In this document: one piece after another, positions 31,767 through 45,105 of the stretch
How positions within the stretch are numbered: position 1 is the first letter of the stretch
How the letters are laid out: the number at the start of each line of letters is the position of its first letter
NCBI RefSeq assembly: GCF_032854445.1
Contig: NC_088302.1
Location: 6,569,338-6,633,337 of the forward strand
DNA: 64,000 nucleotides
Direction of reading: 5' to 3'
Origin: Liolophura sinensis
Taxonomy: Eukaryota > Mollusca > Polyplacophora > Chitonida > Chitonidae
Made by a program: the position numbers and the translations under genes
Notes under the pieces: model-generated
Seen by the model: only the letters and a program-made list of their open reading frames with translations
Database searches by the model: none
Told to the model about the DNA's origin: nothing

Positions 31767-33125
31767 TGCTTTGTGTAAGAAACACGACGTGATCCCTGTG
31801 TTAAACCAGGAAAATAAATCCTACATTGGCATACAAAATGGGTAATCAATGTACATAAAACCTATGTATAGATAGGGTGATGTGCGGGATTATGACGTAA
31901 TGAGAATGTAAACATCTGTATTTCCCACTGGCGAGACCTTTTTGCCGAATCAAACATGCAAAATCACGAAAATCGATACAATTTTGTCCAGATTTTAGAG
32001 GATATGAGTACATCGGACTACTTGTAAACGACCACAGAATAACGAATACTACCGCTGAATTGAAAAGGACTGAACGCGGGGATAAAGGTTCGAAGGTGTA
32101 AAAATTGACACATCTCTTAAGTGCGAGCGGATTTTTACGAGTTTATCAAGCAATGGAGTCGGTTGTACAACTTGTTTAAGGAGATTACAAGAATACATGA
32201 TGGTTTAGTTTAAATGATATACTGAACCACATGACCAAAACGTCTCCTTAAGGTCTTTATCGTACAGCAGAAAGATGTAATCAATAATTACCATCACACA
32301 GGATAGCCAGTCTCTGCTTAAAATTCTAAAATGTGAACCATAATGTGAACAAAGTTGGCATGATAAATAAAATACATACGGTTCCACCACGAATGAAATT
32401 ATAAACTCGAGTTAAAGTAATTGAAGTTAAATTAAATGAAATCATTAGGTATGCTAAGAAACATTTTAATTCAGCCGAGTTGTCTTCTATTGATTCATTC
32501 CAATTGCTAAATCAAAGTATTACTCACAGCATATAACAACATGGTTTGAACAGATTGAAGCAGGAACTAGTAACCACAGTAAATAAATAAACTACGTATG
32601 GACATTTATTCTATCGTGTACATTGTGAGTTGGACATAAGTATAAGAGCCACAATAATTAAAAATACTGAGCACATTAAATAAGAAATGCATCTAGGAAT
32701 ACTAGACTTCCGGGTTTGTTGACTGATACAAAGTCCAAAGCCGGTTAAGGTAATCATTATACTATCGGTGGAAAAATACTGGAAAGGGGTACAAGGACAC
32801 TGTGCAGTGTATAGTGTTTCATCGCTTTGCAGTACTCCGCAGTATGGATCCATCAACTTGAATTAATACAATAAAAATATTTATTTTGTTATCATTTAAT
32901 TAATAACGGCATTTACTGTTTTTATATATTTTTACATTTAATGTGTTTTGGGCAATGAATCCGTTGCCTCATCGTCATCTCACCTTATCCCACGAACGTA
33001 ACATCTCCCTAATCCTCAATCGCATCTCACCATCACATCGTCACAGCGCATTACTCCATTACACTGCTCCATCACCCCCATTGCATTGTCCACACATGGC
33101 GTTATGGCATGGTGTCATGGCTTCG
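31767..33125. other. No recognisable feature
   Basis: AT-rich to neutral sequence. The only open frames are short (for example 32611-32856 minus, 32943-33155 plus) and show no domain. Confidence 0.5.
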
Positions 33126-33640
33126 TACTGTCTCCCCGTAGGGTTTCCGGGGTGACAAGAATAGAACCTCAGCCCTCTAGGCAAGCTTGTCCGTAAAAGG
33201 TGATTAACCTATAGCTCTCCCGTGTGCGCCCTGGTGAATATAATAGGCTCACATCTTCTCGGTTATGCGAGAGGCAACCGGGAAGCGACGTGCTTGTCGT
33301 GGTTTGCGACCCGTAATCTTCGAAGACGGGATCCTAGTGGCTGAGGGCGTGTTGGTCTTGCAAGATCCTCATGTCAACACAATTGGAGAAAGACAAGATA
33401 TAGGATGGGCCCGGTCAGATCGATCGGCTTGGTTACGTCTTGCCTCTACGTGATTCCACTTCATCCATAAAACAACCTCTCTAGAAAGCAAATGCTATTT
33501 CGCAAATTTCGTTTGTGGGACTACGTGTCACGCGGTGGCTCATGGGCCATCCTTGATGTGTTTCCTGCCGGGTATCCCCAGTTTCAGGCATCAACCTTGT
33601 TGGCATTCCGTGGTGGGGTGAATCTTGTATATATATATAC
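33126..33640 (+). repeat. LINE-B 5'UTR, first of two tandem pieces
   Basis: It starts with a block shared in reverse with 51680-51790 (gtttccggggtgac, gtccgtaaaaggtgattaac) and continues through the block starting 'gtgaatataataggctcac' and the sequence ahead of ORF1 (ttccgtggtggggtgaatc). An internal deletion near 33550 removes about 100 bases relative to the copy at 56620-56720. It is followed 45 bases later by a second start of the same UTR. Confidence 0.75.
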
Positions 33641-34078
33641 CTGACACGTCCTCCTTTAATTTTTTATCAAATGTCTCAAATTGTGGGCCTGGTGAATATA
33701 ATAGGCTCACATTTTCTGGACTGTGTGAGAGGCATGGGTAACGACCCGTAATCTGTGCGTGATCTCAAGTCCAACACGCACCTTTGGCCCTTACTTGGAG
33801 AGAGACGGGAGGTCGGATGGGCCCGGTCCAATGTATCGGCTTGGTCACTCTTGCCCACTGCGCGGTCCTAGAATTTCTCCATAACATCACTTTTTAGAGA
33901 ATGAGGCTGTGGCTCATGGGTCAATCGATTGGTACATGTTTTGTCGCAATTCCATGACAATGGACCACTGCAAATGGCTCAGCTTTCATCGTTCTCTCAA
34001 CAAAGAATGAAGAAAAGCCGACGTCCAAACACAACCTATTCATTGTAAAAATGACGTAGTAGGGGTACAGTAACAAAC

Positions 34079-34294
34079 GTGAAAAAGCTAAAACCCGGAG
34101 ACATTCTCACAGAATGGAAACAACAATCGACAAATCTATTGATTTTGAACAAATTTAATGACACCCGGGTGTTCACATCCACTCACAATTCCCTGAATAG
34201 AGGTCAGGGAATTCTACGTGATAGGAATGGAGATATTACAGATCTGTCAAAGAAGGAATCTGCGCAGAGTTACAATCTGTCGCCTGTCCATTAA
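34079..34294 (+). pseudogene. LINE-B ORF1 fragment
   Basis: 71 codons with KPGDILTEWKQQSTNLLILN and SLNRGQGILRDRNGDITDLS, matching the minus-strand ORF1 at 533-129. A stop truncates it before the zinc knuckle. Sequence beyond, up to the SINE at 34649, still shows the ORF1 linker region found at 57420-57740. Confidence 0.75.
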
Positions 34295-34648
34295 GAAAAA
34301 CAAATAATTTAAAACTTAAAAACAATATATCGTATCAGGAGGCTCGTAAGTTGGTGTCAATCTCAAATACTTCACTGCACACTCTGTTTTCCAATGTGGT
34401 CAAGCAAGTACCATCTTGTTGCTACTCAAACTTCATTGACTTGGCCCATTGGACACGACAAACCTAGTTCTACTTCTGTGTAACTTTCGGCTTAACCTGC
34501 CCTTAATTCTTGTTCAACCCGGACTAAGCCAGTACGACAAATAAAACCATTAAATAGTACTGAACACACCGATAAACCTGAACCCAATGCCTCTAAAATA
34601 CTGCCAAATAGAAGTTCAAAAATAAACCTCGAAATAATAATGATAAAC

Positions 34649-34922
34649 CAGTGGCCTCCGTGGCTCAGTTGGTTAGCGCGCTAGCGCAGCGTAATGACCC
34701 AGGAGCTTCTGACAATGCGATCGTTGCGAGTCCCAAGTCCAGCTCATGCTGGCCTCCCTCTCTGGTCGTACGTGGGAAGGTCTGCCAGAAACCTGCAGAT
34801 GGTCGCGGGTCTCCCTCGGGCTCTGCCAGGTTTCCACCCACCATTAATTCTGGCAGCCGTTGTATTAGTAAAATGTTCTTGAGTACGGCGTAAAACACCA
34901 ATCCAATAAGTAACAATAAATA
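34649..34922 (+). mobile_element. SINE-1 copy, full length, 13-bp TSD
   Basis: Head GGCCTCCGTGGCTCAGTTGG (A box), a B-box-like block, a conserved body, and a tail GGCGTAAAACACCAATCC with an AATAA-rich end. Direct repeats AATAATGATAAAC lie at 34636-34648 and 34923-34935. It sits inside LINE-B ORF1. Confidence 0.95.
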
Positions 34923-35562
34923 AATAATGATAAACTTAGTGACTCCACAGAGGGTCTTACTAAGTCCACTAGGGATCCTGTCCAAACTTTTAATCAGTTT
35001 TGGAACGTTGGAGGACTTTGGTCCTTCAACATCTCATGCGGATATGCTGGATACATCGCCCGCCCAGATCTCGGCAGATATTCCGGCGATATTCCTCCAG
35101 GAAGAGTCGTCCTCGGTCCAAACACAAAGATAAATCCCCAACACGTCTCCCTCTCCGTCTTCATGAAATTCACCTGAAGATATCAGATAAATTCATTGTG
35201 TGTATTATTCATTATACAGTACATATTCAAACGAAGAAGAGCGAGCTGCAGGCGGCTCTTCTGTCTGCATCAATAACAATATTATTCACAGCCCTGTTGC
35301 TTTCCATACATAGTTTGAGGCTGTGGCCGTTCGTGTTTCAATGTCTGAAACAATCACATTATGTTCAATGTGTATTCCTCCGAACACTTCTTTGTCAGAT
35401 TTCCAATTACACAGTTTAAAAGAACAATTGACAAAACATTTTATAATAATGGGAGATTTTAATTTCCATGACCCTCTTTGGGGCACTAAAACATAAATAA
35501 TAAGGACAACATAGTGGAAGACTTCTTATCTTAGGAGGAGCTGTGTTATTTCAACAATTGCT

Positions 35563-35771
35563 TACCATTGCGGTCGCTGTGAGTTCAAGTCCAGCTCATG
35601 CTGGCTTCCTCTCCGGCCACACGTTGGGAAGGTCTGCCAGCAACCCTGCGGATGATCGAGGGTTTCCCCCGGGCTCTGCTCGGTTTTCCCCCACCATAAT
35701 GCTGGCCGCCGTCGTACAAGTGAAATATTCTTGAGTGTGGCGTAAAACATCGATCAAATAAATAAATAAAT
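35563..35771 (+). mobile_element. SINE-1 copy, 5'-truncated
   Basis: It starts just before the B box (attgcggtcgctgtgagttc) and runs to (AAAT)n. It interrupts the EN region of LINE-B. The flanking LINE sequence is partly lost, so a clean target duplication could not be defined. Confidence 0.9.
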
Positions 35772-36880
35772 CCATATTACTGTACTACCTTTTTACATAC
35801 GGGTAATGGCACTTATTCTACTATCGATCTCACTATCACATGTCCATCACTTCTCCTTGAGTATTTTTTCTTTGAGGTGCATGAGAACCTTTGTGGTAGT
35901 GGCCGTTTTCCTTTTGTCCTTGAGCATATCACTTATAATTCCTTTAGAACGTGTAGCTAGGTGGAAATTCGATAAAGCAGATTGCACTTATTTGAGATGT
36001 TCTGCGAGGCTGATATCACCCCAGAGACTAAATACAGCAGATGATCCTATATTAAAATTTAATGAGCTTGTTTTATGGGCTGAGGATAAAACTATCCCTA
36101 AGACCTTCACAAATCAAAAATTCAAAAGTAAACCCTGGTACGACAATGACTGCCGTGAAGCCAAGGACAGTAAAAAGGCTGAACGCAGATTTAATCATTT
36201 TCCAGCTGACAATAATTTAAACCAGGTTCCTATTTTTAGAGCTAAGTCTCGTAGATTGCTTCAGTCCAAGAGACGATCGTGTTGGCGGAACTTTATTTCA
36301 GGCATTACGTCAAAAACGTTCATGCGTAAGGTCTGGAACATGGTTTAGAAGCTTATGGGCAAAAATAATGAAGTAAAAGTCCAGCATTTGAAAGATGGAG
36401 ATAATGTATGAAATTCTTTCCTCGGTATAGCTAATAAATTACCTGAGACTTATCTAAATCTTATTCTGAGAATTATACATATTAAAGGCCAGAAGAAGAA
36501 AATTAAATTGCCCTTAAGTTCTTAAAATTTAGAAGATTATAATCGTCATTGTAATATCGATGAACATAAAATTGGGCAACTGAAAACGGATTTTGATTTT
36601 CAACGTCTAAAACCGTTGGTATGATAAACGGAAACTTAATCTTGACCCCGAGCTTACTTTTTGTGGTGAACAGATTAAAAACCTCATATAAAAATGCTTA
36701 CAGCTAAGTCTAAAAAGGCTGTAGATGTTGTTGAGCACTCATTCGGGTACTGGCCGATCTGTTTTACTCAATATAAATCGTTTTCTGGTGAGGTCTAAAT
36801 TAAATTATGGGGTCCATCATTTACGGTTCCCCAAGGCAGTCGTATATTAAAATGTTGAATCCTGTTCATCACCAAAGTTT

Positions 36881-38328
36881 TGAATGAATGAATGAATGAT
36901 TATGGCTTAACGCCACATCGGCAATATTTCAGACATATCGTGGCGAGAACTAGGTGAAAACACGAGACGGTTAAGGTTTTCGAAATGATGGTGAGAACAC
37001 CAAAAATCAAACAAAAAGTACAAACATGTTTAAAATCAGATCAGAAAAAACCAAAACAGTTAAAACTCGAAAACCATCATATTTAAAAACAGTATATTTG
37101 GAAAGCTGTATGTAAATAACTTTTAGCTATAAATATTTCAGACATTTGAAATTTATATTTTATGATATAGGCCAATGGCCTTGAAATATTTTATGACAAC
37201 ATCGCCAGCGATGCTGTCAAATAAATCATATATAGAGTTGACCGTGTAGAACCTTTGCCTAACATGGGCAAAGTCTACACAGTCAACCAAGATATGCTTG
37301 ATGCCATATTGTGCATCACATCCAACACACTCGAGAGCATTGCTCCCATCTAAGATGAAATTGTGTGTCAGATGAGCATGCCCAATACGACACCTCGTTA
37401 AAACTACTTGGTCTCTGCGAGACATTTTACAGGTATACGCATTGTAGCCAATGACCAGTTGAAAAGCATGCAGTTTATTGTGGATCTGCAAGTCCCATTC
37501 ACCCTGCCAAAGGCGACGAATATATACTAGACTTCACGTCAGTATAAGGGATTTGAACCCGAGATACAGGTTTATATAGGACAGCTTTCGCTTCCCTGTC
37601 CACGACTGTGTTTCCATGGATACCAGTGTGACTTGGTATCCAACAGAATATAATATCTTTACCTCTTTTAATTGGTTTTCGGTGTTTGGCTATGATCTCA
37701 AGTATCAATGGATTTTGAAATTTATAATTCTGAATCACCAAAAGGCAAGACAGCGAGTCGCTGCATATCACCGCCCTCTGGGGATGCCCAGATGAAACAT
37801 ATGATAAGGCCAGGAGTATGGCCCTTGCCTCTGCAGAAAAGATAGAAGATGAAGGTGGCAGACGAAGAGAAGTGACCCGCTGCTCTAAGACAGCCGCAGC
37901 CACACCTCTGTCCCCATCCTTTGACCCGTCAGTATATATAAATTTATAATCCATATAATCAGCCTTGATTTCAGCAAAACTTTGCTGAATTGTAAGAGGA
38001 TTTGTATTTGATTTATTATATTTACGTAGATCAAATATTAGTTTAGTTTGTGGAAGGAGCCATGGAGGAGACTCCGGGAAAGACACCGGAGCTATATCTT
38101 CCAGCTTGATGTTAGCTCCCACAGTATTGTCCCGTATGAGAAGACCAAACGAAGGGATCTTGTTAGGACATTTAGTATATTTGTCTACATATAATGAATT
38201 GAAAACACAGTTGTAAGCAGGGTTTGGTGGATGTGCTTTAAGCTTTGTAGCATATTGAAGGCTAAGTTTTATACGTCAGTTATATAAAGAAGGCTCATTT
38301 GCCTCCACGTATAAACTTTCTACTGGTG
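36881..38328 (-). mobile_element. LINE-B copy, 5'-truncated, inserted head-on into another LINE-B
   Basis: The 3' end ((TTCA)n tail) is at 36881. Going up come the 3'UTR, the ORF2 C-terminus, RNase H and the RT thumb, where the copy stops at 38328. The host LINE-B is interrupted exactly here. Direct repeats CCAAAGTTT flank the insert at 36872-36880 and 38329-38337. This is a classical 5'-truncated LINE insertion and shows that the family was mobile after the host copy landed. Confidence 0.93.
37153..38122 (-). pseudogene. LINE-B ORF2 RNase H and C-terminal zinc motif
   Basis: Two adjoining frames. 38122-37499 (207 codons) has the RNase H motifs IYTDGSKDGDRG, FSAEARAILLAL, ICSDSLSCLL and HTGIHGNTVVDREAKA. 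37491-37153 (112 codons) has CVGCDAQYGIKHILVDC, a C-x2-C-x7-H-x4-C motif, and ends GLYHKI. A single frameshift near 37495 separates them, so this is a lightly damaged copy of the ORF2 3' part. Confidence 0.9.
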
Positions 38329-38717
38329 CCAAAGTTTGAGACTCAGCTTTGGTGCTTCTAGAACGTCAGCAGTAGAAAGCTTATACGTGGTGGCTAATGA
38401 GCCTTCTTCATACAACCGACGTATTACACTCAGCCTTCAACTTGCTACAAAGTTTAAAGCTTATCTAACAATCCCTGCAAACGATTGGGTTTTTAATCCA
38501 TCATATGTAGATAAATTTAATAAATATCCAAGATCCTTCTGTTTGGTCTTCAAATAACATCGAGCTAGATCATATAGCTCCGGTGTCTGTTCCTGAGACC
38601 ATGGCTTCTTCCACAAACTAAAATGATTTTTGATTCACGTAAACATGATAAATCCAATACAAATTCTCTGATAATTTTGCAAAGTTTTGTTGAAATCAAG
38701 GCTAACTATGCGGATTA

Positions 38718-38824
<107 letters not shown>

Positions 38825-39835
38825 TGATGGGTCAAAGAATAGGGACAGGTTTGTCCCTGCGGCTGTCTTACAACAGCGAGACACCTCTCTTCGTCTTCCA
38901 TCCTTTACTTCAACCTTCTCAACCGAAGCCAAAGTTATAGTTTTGGCCCTATCATATGTTTTTACCCAGAAGGCAGTGATATGTAGTGACTCACTCTCCT
39001 GCATATTGGCAATACAGCATAATAAATTTAAAAATTCGTTAATTCTTGAAATATTGGCCTTACACAGAAAACTAATTCAAAGTGGTAAAGGTATTCTGTT
39101 GGATACCGAGCCATGTTGGTATCCATGGAAACACAGTCGTAGACAGGGAAGCTAAAGCTACCCTTAATAAATCAACATCTACAATTAAGATCCCTTATAT
39201 TGATTATAGGTCTAATATTCTTAAATATATTCATCGCCTTTGACAAGGTGAATGGAATGTACAGCTGCATAATAAACTGCACGCTATTCACTCTGTCATT
39301 GGCTACATTTCCTTTACAGATGTTATGTCTCGCTGAGACCAAGTAGTTTTGACAACCTCCCGTACCGGGCATTCTCATCCAATTTTATTCTTGATCGGGG
39401 TACTGCCCCACAGTGTGCTCGATGTGATGCTGAATACGGCATCAAACATAGCCTTGTTGACAGTGTAGACTTTGCTCATGTTCGGGAAAAGTTGTACACA
39501 GTCACTACTATATTCGACAGCATTGCTAATTATGCTGCCTTAAACTATTTAAAAGCCATTGGCCTACATCATAAAATACAGTTCTTAATAAATCTATACA
39601 CATAAATCATATATACGTACGATTTTCTATTGTTATAAGTGTGTTGTGGTTTTCGAATTTTAACTAAGGGTTAGTTCTTTTATTAAGTCGTTGTAAAAAT
39701 TTTCGTCCATTTCGGTTTGATGCTAAATTTTCACCATTGCATCGAAAACCATTCACTGGCCCTTGTTTTTAACCTGTTCTCTCCACGATATGGCTGAAAA
39801 ATGCCGATGCGTTAATCCATAATCATTCATTCATC

Positions 39836-41892
39836 AGCAGGTGAGAATTCAGTTGTTCTCTGAAGGTGGATCGCATTCTTGCATTGGTTGTTTCTACGGA
39901 TAGACTGGCAGTGCGTAATCCCTGGCATTTGCCGATCAGCTGTTGTTTGGTCATTGTTCAATAAGGTTTATTTGAGGATAATTTAACTGTACAAGGAGAT
40001 GATGGAATTTGGTTCTTCTGGCGACTAGCAGTTTTCCATAGTGTTCCTCGGTAACAGCTGCACTGTTTACAGCGAAAGCCTTCACACAACATTTCACAAG
40101 CAATGGAAAGAATTGTGCAGAGATAGCGAAGGCCACATCTCACTGCACCAATATGAGATTCCCTAGAGCTAGACAGAGACAGACATTGATATATCTTATC
40201 CACAAAATGTTCATCAGGGTTTTCAATGCAGAGATTACATCTGCTTATACACAATAAAAGTTTACGCACATGATGGAATATCATCAAATCGGTCTGGTAA
40301 ACCATGCCATAAGTCACGCTTACAGTTCAAATAAACCCAATGCACACAGACATAAGCTTTGAATTCTCCTGTTATCCGTACATTTCATTTCACTGTAACA
40401 ATATCCTCTGTGTGCAAATTAATAAGCAGAATGCCGAAAGCAGTGAAGACAAAGTCAAATCCTGGAACGTCATTTCTTATCAAAGTTTGTGGAAGAGTCA
40501 CAAATTTCTGTTGGTAATAAAGTGCATCTATATCAATAGCACTAGGATTGTATGGATACACATCATCCAATACCAAAAAAAACTTCATCTTCATGGTGAC
40601 CATCAGAATCAGTGAGTTCCGTTGAATTAATTTGTTTACACGTCTCTGCTGTAAAGAAACACCGGCAGCATTCTGGGCTAGGCAAGACATGTGGTTCAGT
40701 GATTAATGACGGTTGCTTTGATCTTTCGGTTTGATATTTAGGCTCTACGATAGAAGCTGCACCTGCTGTGACAGGATTATATTTCTTTCCCATTCACCAG
40801 TTGGTCATGCTTCTTGCGCTGGCCTGTCGACCGACGAACCTTTTTTGAGCATTTTAGTGGTCTACAATGAAAAAATAAATAAACGTATCAACTGCAAAGA
40901 ACATCCAGAAAGACATATGCCAAGACACAATAATACCAGATGAAGTATTCATCTCCAATTATTTTGCTTTATCAGAAAAAATACAAAGAAATTCAGATGT
41001 TCCTACGACAAGCGTGATAAAATGAGAACATTGAGAAAAAAACAGTTTACTGTGCTGGATTGTTTGTCCCTCGCCCATTTTTTTCAGCTGTTCATCGTGA
41101 AAAGTGGCTTTTTCAATAAACCAGCACTTAAATTTACAACTGCCCAAAAGTGTGACTCTTGAATAACATATATCTAAATTATATGAAACTGAAAATGTAA
41201 TGAAAGTAAAATTTCCACGGCTATAGGGAAAAAATTAAAAGAAAAAATCAAATAAAGAAGTCCTCTTTTAAAAGGAGAGATGATCAGAACACTAGATTAC
41301 TATTACGCCTAATGAAATTTAAAAGGAAAAATAAAAACAAATGTATTTATGAAAGACCTGTCATGTTGTAGCAAAACTGCTTGAGTTTTACGCCCCAGGC
41401 AGATTCAATCCCGAACGTTCCAGATTCAAAACTTAAACTGTATGACCGAAGATCCCTCTAAACTCACACTACGACATGGAACAGATACTCAAAAAGGAAA
41501 AAGGAAACAATTTGTACAAATGCTTTAAAGTTAAGAAGTAGTTGCTCAGGCAAGTTACCCACGTCGAAAGCTTGAATGTGAAGAAAAAGATGGCGGCTAT
41601 TCATTCGAAAGAAAAAATTCAGAACAAGTAACCAATTTTTTAAAACCTTTGTAGACAAAATAATTTCGCAACTACAACGTGTCTATATAAATAAAGTACA
41701 TCCCGAAAGCACAAACGCAGATGCTAATCTATTCCACGTCGAAAGATGTCAGCATTTTCAAGTCAGCGATAAAAACTCTTTTCTTTTGTCTTTTTCTTAG
41801 GGCACAACTCTTTCAAACAGAATATCGCGGTGACGAGATTGTACGGCGGCGTCTTTGATGATGCATATCCCTGTATATAATCTTTAATATTC

Positions 41893-41893
<1 letters not shown>
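39836..41893. other. Unassigned region with minus-strand open frames
   Basis: No match to the LINE, SINE or Gypsy families was seen. Minus-strand open frames at 40793-40563 (76 codons) and 40690-40385 (101 codons) meet at a T8 run near 40575. Joined by one frameshift they would give about 130 codons, including DDVYPYNPSAIDIDALYY and LPQTLIRNDVPGFDFVFTAF. A Cys-rich frame follows at 40317-39958 (119 codons, CISRCNLCIENPDEHFVDKI). This may be a degenerate gene or an unknown element. I do not recognise it. Confidence 0.4.

Positions 41894-41963
<70 letters not shown>
41894..41963. repeat. (AT)n microsatellite
   Basis: About 34 AT units, directly upstream of a LINE-B 3' end fragment. Confidence 0.97.
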
Positions 41964-41967
<4 letters not shown>

Positions 41968-42186
41968 CATAATATGTTCTATATTGTTATAAGTATATTG
42001 TGGTTTTCGAGTTTTAACTAAGGGTTGGTTGTTTTTACCTGTTTTTAAACACGTTCGGCTATTTTTGTGTTCATTTTTGATGTTATCCTACCGAAATCCA
42101 CTTACCGGCTGCTGGCCTGAACTTGTTCTCACCACGATATGGCTGGAAAATTGCCGATGTGGTGTAAAGCCATAATCAATCATTTA
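41964..42186 (+). mobile_element. LINE-B 3' end fragment
   Basis: It has the 3'UTR block tgtggttttcgagttttaac and the terminus ccacgatatggctgg...taaagccataatc, followed by a degenerate tail. There is no coding sequence. It is a strongly 5'-truncated insertion abutting the AT microsatellite. Confidence 0.85.
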
Positions 42187-43305
42187 TTTATTCTTCGTAC
42201 TGTCGTGTTTACAACAGTCACAAAAAAGAAAGAGATGATCATTCTCATTTGCCATACAAATTTGGTTTCTCCATAGCCCATATTTGGATCTCTAAATTCA
42301 ACACCTGCATGGCTTAATATCTTCACATCCCACTGAAGTGCCCCTGGGTTGACAGTTTTACGTGGCTTTGGGATTTTTATTGTTATTATTTCAGACAACA
42401 GGCATAATTATTGCACACTGCACGAAATTCAGTTCGACTGTACAAACAAGTCATCACGCCAAAGGTCTAGGTTCTATTTTTGACTTGGATATGGTGTTAT
42501 TTTGGCCATTGCTTTTAACAACTTTTCACTAATTGTTTAATAGTTAAATATGTGCAGATCGAGATGTCACTATTTAAGTGTGTGCCCAAATGAGCACATG
42601 TACATACTTGATCTAACCTAACCACAGGCGTGTCAAGGAGATAGTGTACAGAACTGACTTTTGTCCAGGGGCCTGTCAAGACAGGCTATAGTGCTACATC
42701 AGAGGCTTCAGTTTCCAGGGATCGTCAACATGTTGCGATTTTTGAACGAATTTAATATTTTCAGATTGGACCAGTTTTACAGTACAGCTCAGGCTAAAAG
42801 ACAAAACCAGGCAGGAGATAAGCGCGATCCTCGAGGTCTTGTAGAGAGTTTGTAGAGGGTCTGTAGACAGACAGTCACCTGCAGTCAGTGATCCATCCAC
42901 TGTGACTGCTCACACACGTGGTTGAGCATTGGTAGGCCTACGCCCTGGCGATGGGAGGTTGACGACGGAAAAACTCTGTTAAATGGTTTAAAAGATTTTT
43001 GAAACACTGACACAATACATTAAACTTACGTAAAATATCCGATGTGTGTGTTTTTGATCGCAAAATGGCAGTGTTCTTGTTAGTAGTGATTTACCATGTA
43101 AATATATGTCAAAATTACTGTACCAACCATTGACACCAGTCGATGATTTGATCGAATATTTACTTGAAATAATCAAATTGATTTTGTTTTGTAGTGGTAG
43201 GTTACACATTGCAAGAAAAACTTTCCGCTTTTAATGGTTAGTATATGTTCAAATAGCTGAAAATGACTTACATTTATTTAGAGCTTACAAAATATTTCGG
43301 GAACC
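42187..43305. other. No recognisable feature
   Basis: Short open frames only (42661-42855 plus, 43209-42988 minus), no domain, and no match to local repeat families. Confidence 0.5.
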
Positions 43306-43800
43306 ACCAATGTATGAATGTATGATTATGGCTTAACGCTACATGTCCGTCACATCGTGGCAAGAACAAGTTGCAAACACGAGGCGGGTCATGTTTTCCA
43401 TAATGTAATGAGTACATCGAAAACGAAACAAATGTTTGGAGAGGTTTAAAATGAGATAAGAAAAACCAAAAACAGCTAAAACTCGAAAACCAGCATATTT
43501 ATCCAGAAAAACTGTATATGTATCTTTATACATATGTTAACAATAAGTAAAATTTATAACTTGTGATAAAGGCCAATAGCCCTGAAATACTTTATGACAA
43601 CATCGCCATCAATGCTGTCAAACAAGGAATGTATAGAGTTGGACTGTGGAGAATCTTTGCCGAACATGCGCAAAGTGAACCACAATAAGTTTGATGCCGT
43701 ATTAAGCATCACATCCAACACACCCTGGGGCAGAGCGGCCATGAAGAATAAAATTATGAGTTAGACGAGAATGACCAGCACGACACCTCGTTAAAACCAA
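43306..43800 (-). mobile_element. LINE-B 3' fragment
   Basis: Reverse-complement 3' terminus (tgattatggcttaacgctac) and 3'UTR, then coding sequence for the ORF2 C-terminus (FDSIDGDVVIKYFRAIGLYH on the minus strand). Truncated at 43800 in the zinc-motif region. Confidence 0.85.
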
Positions 43801-43969
43801 GGTGCTCTAACATCCAGCTCAAAACTTGCAATAAACCGATAATAGGTTAAATCTGTGAAATAATAGTTGCTCCATTTATCAAGAATAGCTAACCATTTAA
43901 GCAATCAACCATTTATGAGAATTATGGGAAAAAACAAAACCACATCTTCCAGGCGTTTTGCCCCTCGAT

Positions 43970-44088
43970 TGAATGAATAATTGGATAATCATGGCTTAAC
44001 GCCACAACGGCAATACCTCAGCCATACCGTGGCAAGAACAAGTTAAAAACACGACGTGGTTCCGGTTTTCGATATGGTAGCGAGATCA
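43970..44088 (-). mobile_element. LINE-B 3'-terminal scrap
   Basis: Only about 115 bp of LINE-B 3'UTR remain (aatcatggcttaacgccaca, then ccggttttcgatatgg). The next LINE-B 3' end starts directly after it, so this piece is probably the remainder of an earlier insertion. Confidence 0.75.
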
Positions 44089-44871
44089 TAATGAATGAAT
44101 GTTTATAACTTAACGCCATATCGGCTATTTTTCAGCCATTTTGTGGCGAGAACAAAGTGAAAACTCGAGACGGTTCATGTGTTAACCCATCCAGTGAGAA
44201 CATCAAAAACGAAACAAAAATGTTCGCACGTGTTTAAAATCAGATATTAAAAACCAACACATTTGAAACTCGAAAACCCAGCGTATTTTATAAATGGCAT
44301 ATCTCAAAAACTATATGTCTAAAACTTTTTATCTATATATTTATGACAATTAAAATTTATATTTTATGACATCCGTCAAATGCTGGGGAATATTTTATGA
44401 CAAGATCTCACCGGCAATGCTGTCAAATAAATCATATATTGAGTTGACTGTGTAGAGCCTTTGCCAAACATGGGCAGAGTCTACGCAGTCAACCAGGATA
44501 CGTTTACCGCCGCATTCAGCATCATACCCATCGCAGAGTGCCCATCAAGAAAAAAAGTGTGAGTTAGACAAGGATGCCCAATACGACATATCGTTTAAAC
44601 CACTTGGTCTCTTCGACACATACCGTAAGTATATAAACTGAAGTCAATGACAGGGTGAATACCATGCAATTTATTATGGACGTGAAGGTCCCCTTCAACC
44701 TGCCAAAGGTGACGAACTGGAATGTTCGACCTAAAATCAACTTTTGATATGGATTTATTCATGGCACCCTTTGCAACGCTGTCCACGATTGTGTTTCCAT
44801 GGGTATCAATATAACTGGGTATCCAACAGACTATAATATCTTTATACCTTTTAATTAGTTTTCTATGTAAG

Positions 44872-45105
44872 TTTTTGCATGACGGGGATAGTGCAACGAC
44901 TGGTTGACCCGTATCGGTATAATTGCTCGGACGTGGCAGCTTAATTGCCTTCGGTAAGGTGTCTCAGTGAAACAACCCTTGAGCAGTGGAAATCAGCCCT
45001 CCAACAAGGAGGCACATTACATGCACTCTGACGATTTCTTCATGGTCATATGACTGAAAAATTTTAAAATGCGACGTTAAACCACAAGCACGCACTCACT
45101 CACTT
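44872..45105 (+). mobile_element. SINE-2 copy, 5'-truncated, 8-bp TSD
   Basis: Body starting gacggggatagtgcaacgac and ending gcgacgttaaaccacaagca plus (CTCA)n. Direct repeats TATGTAAG lie at 44864-44871 and 45106-45113. The tRNA-like head is missing. Confidence 0.9.

Noticed and set aside
41763-41966. Open frame starting with alternating Tyr and Ile
   Set aside because: Pure AT microsatellite translation.
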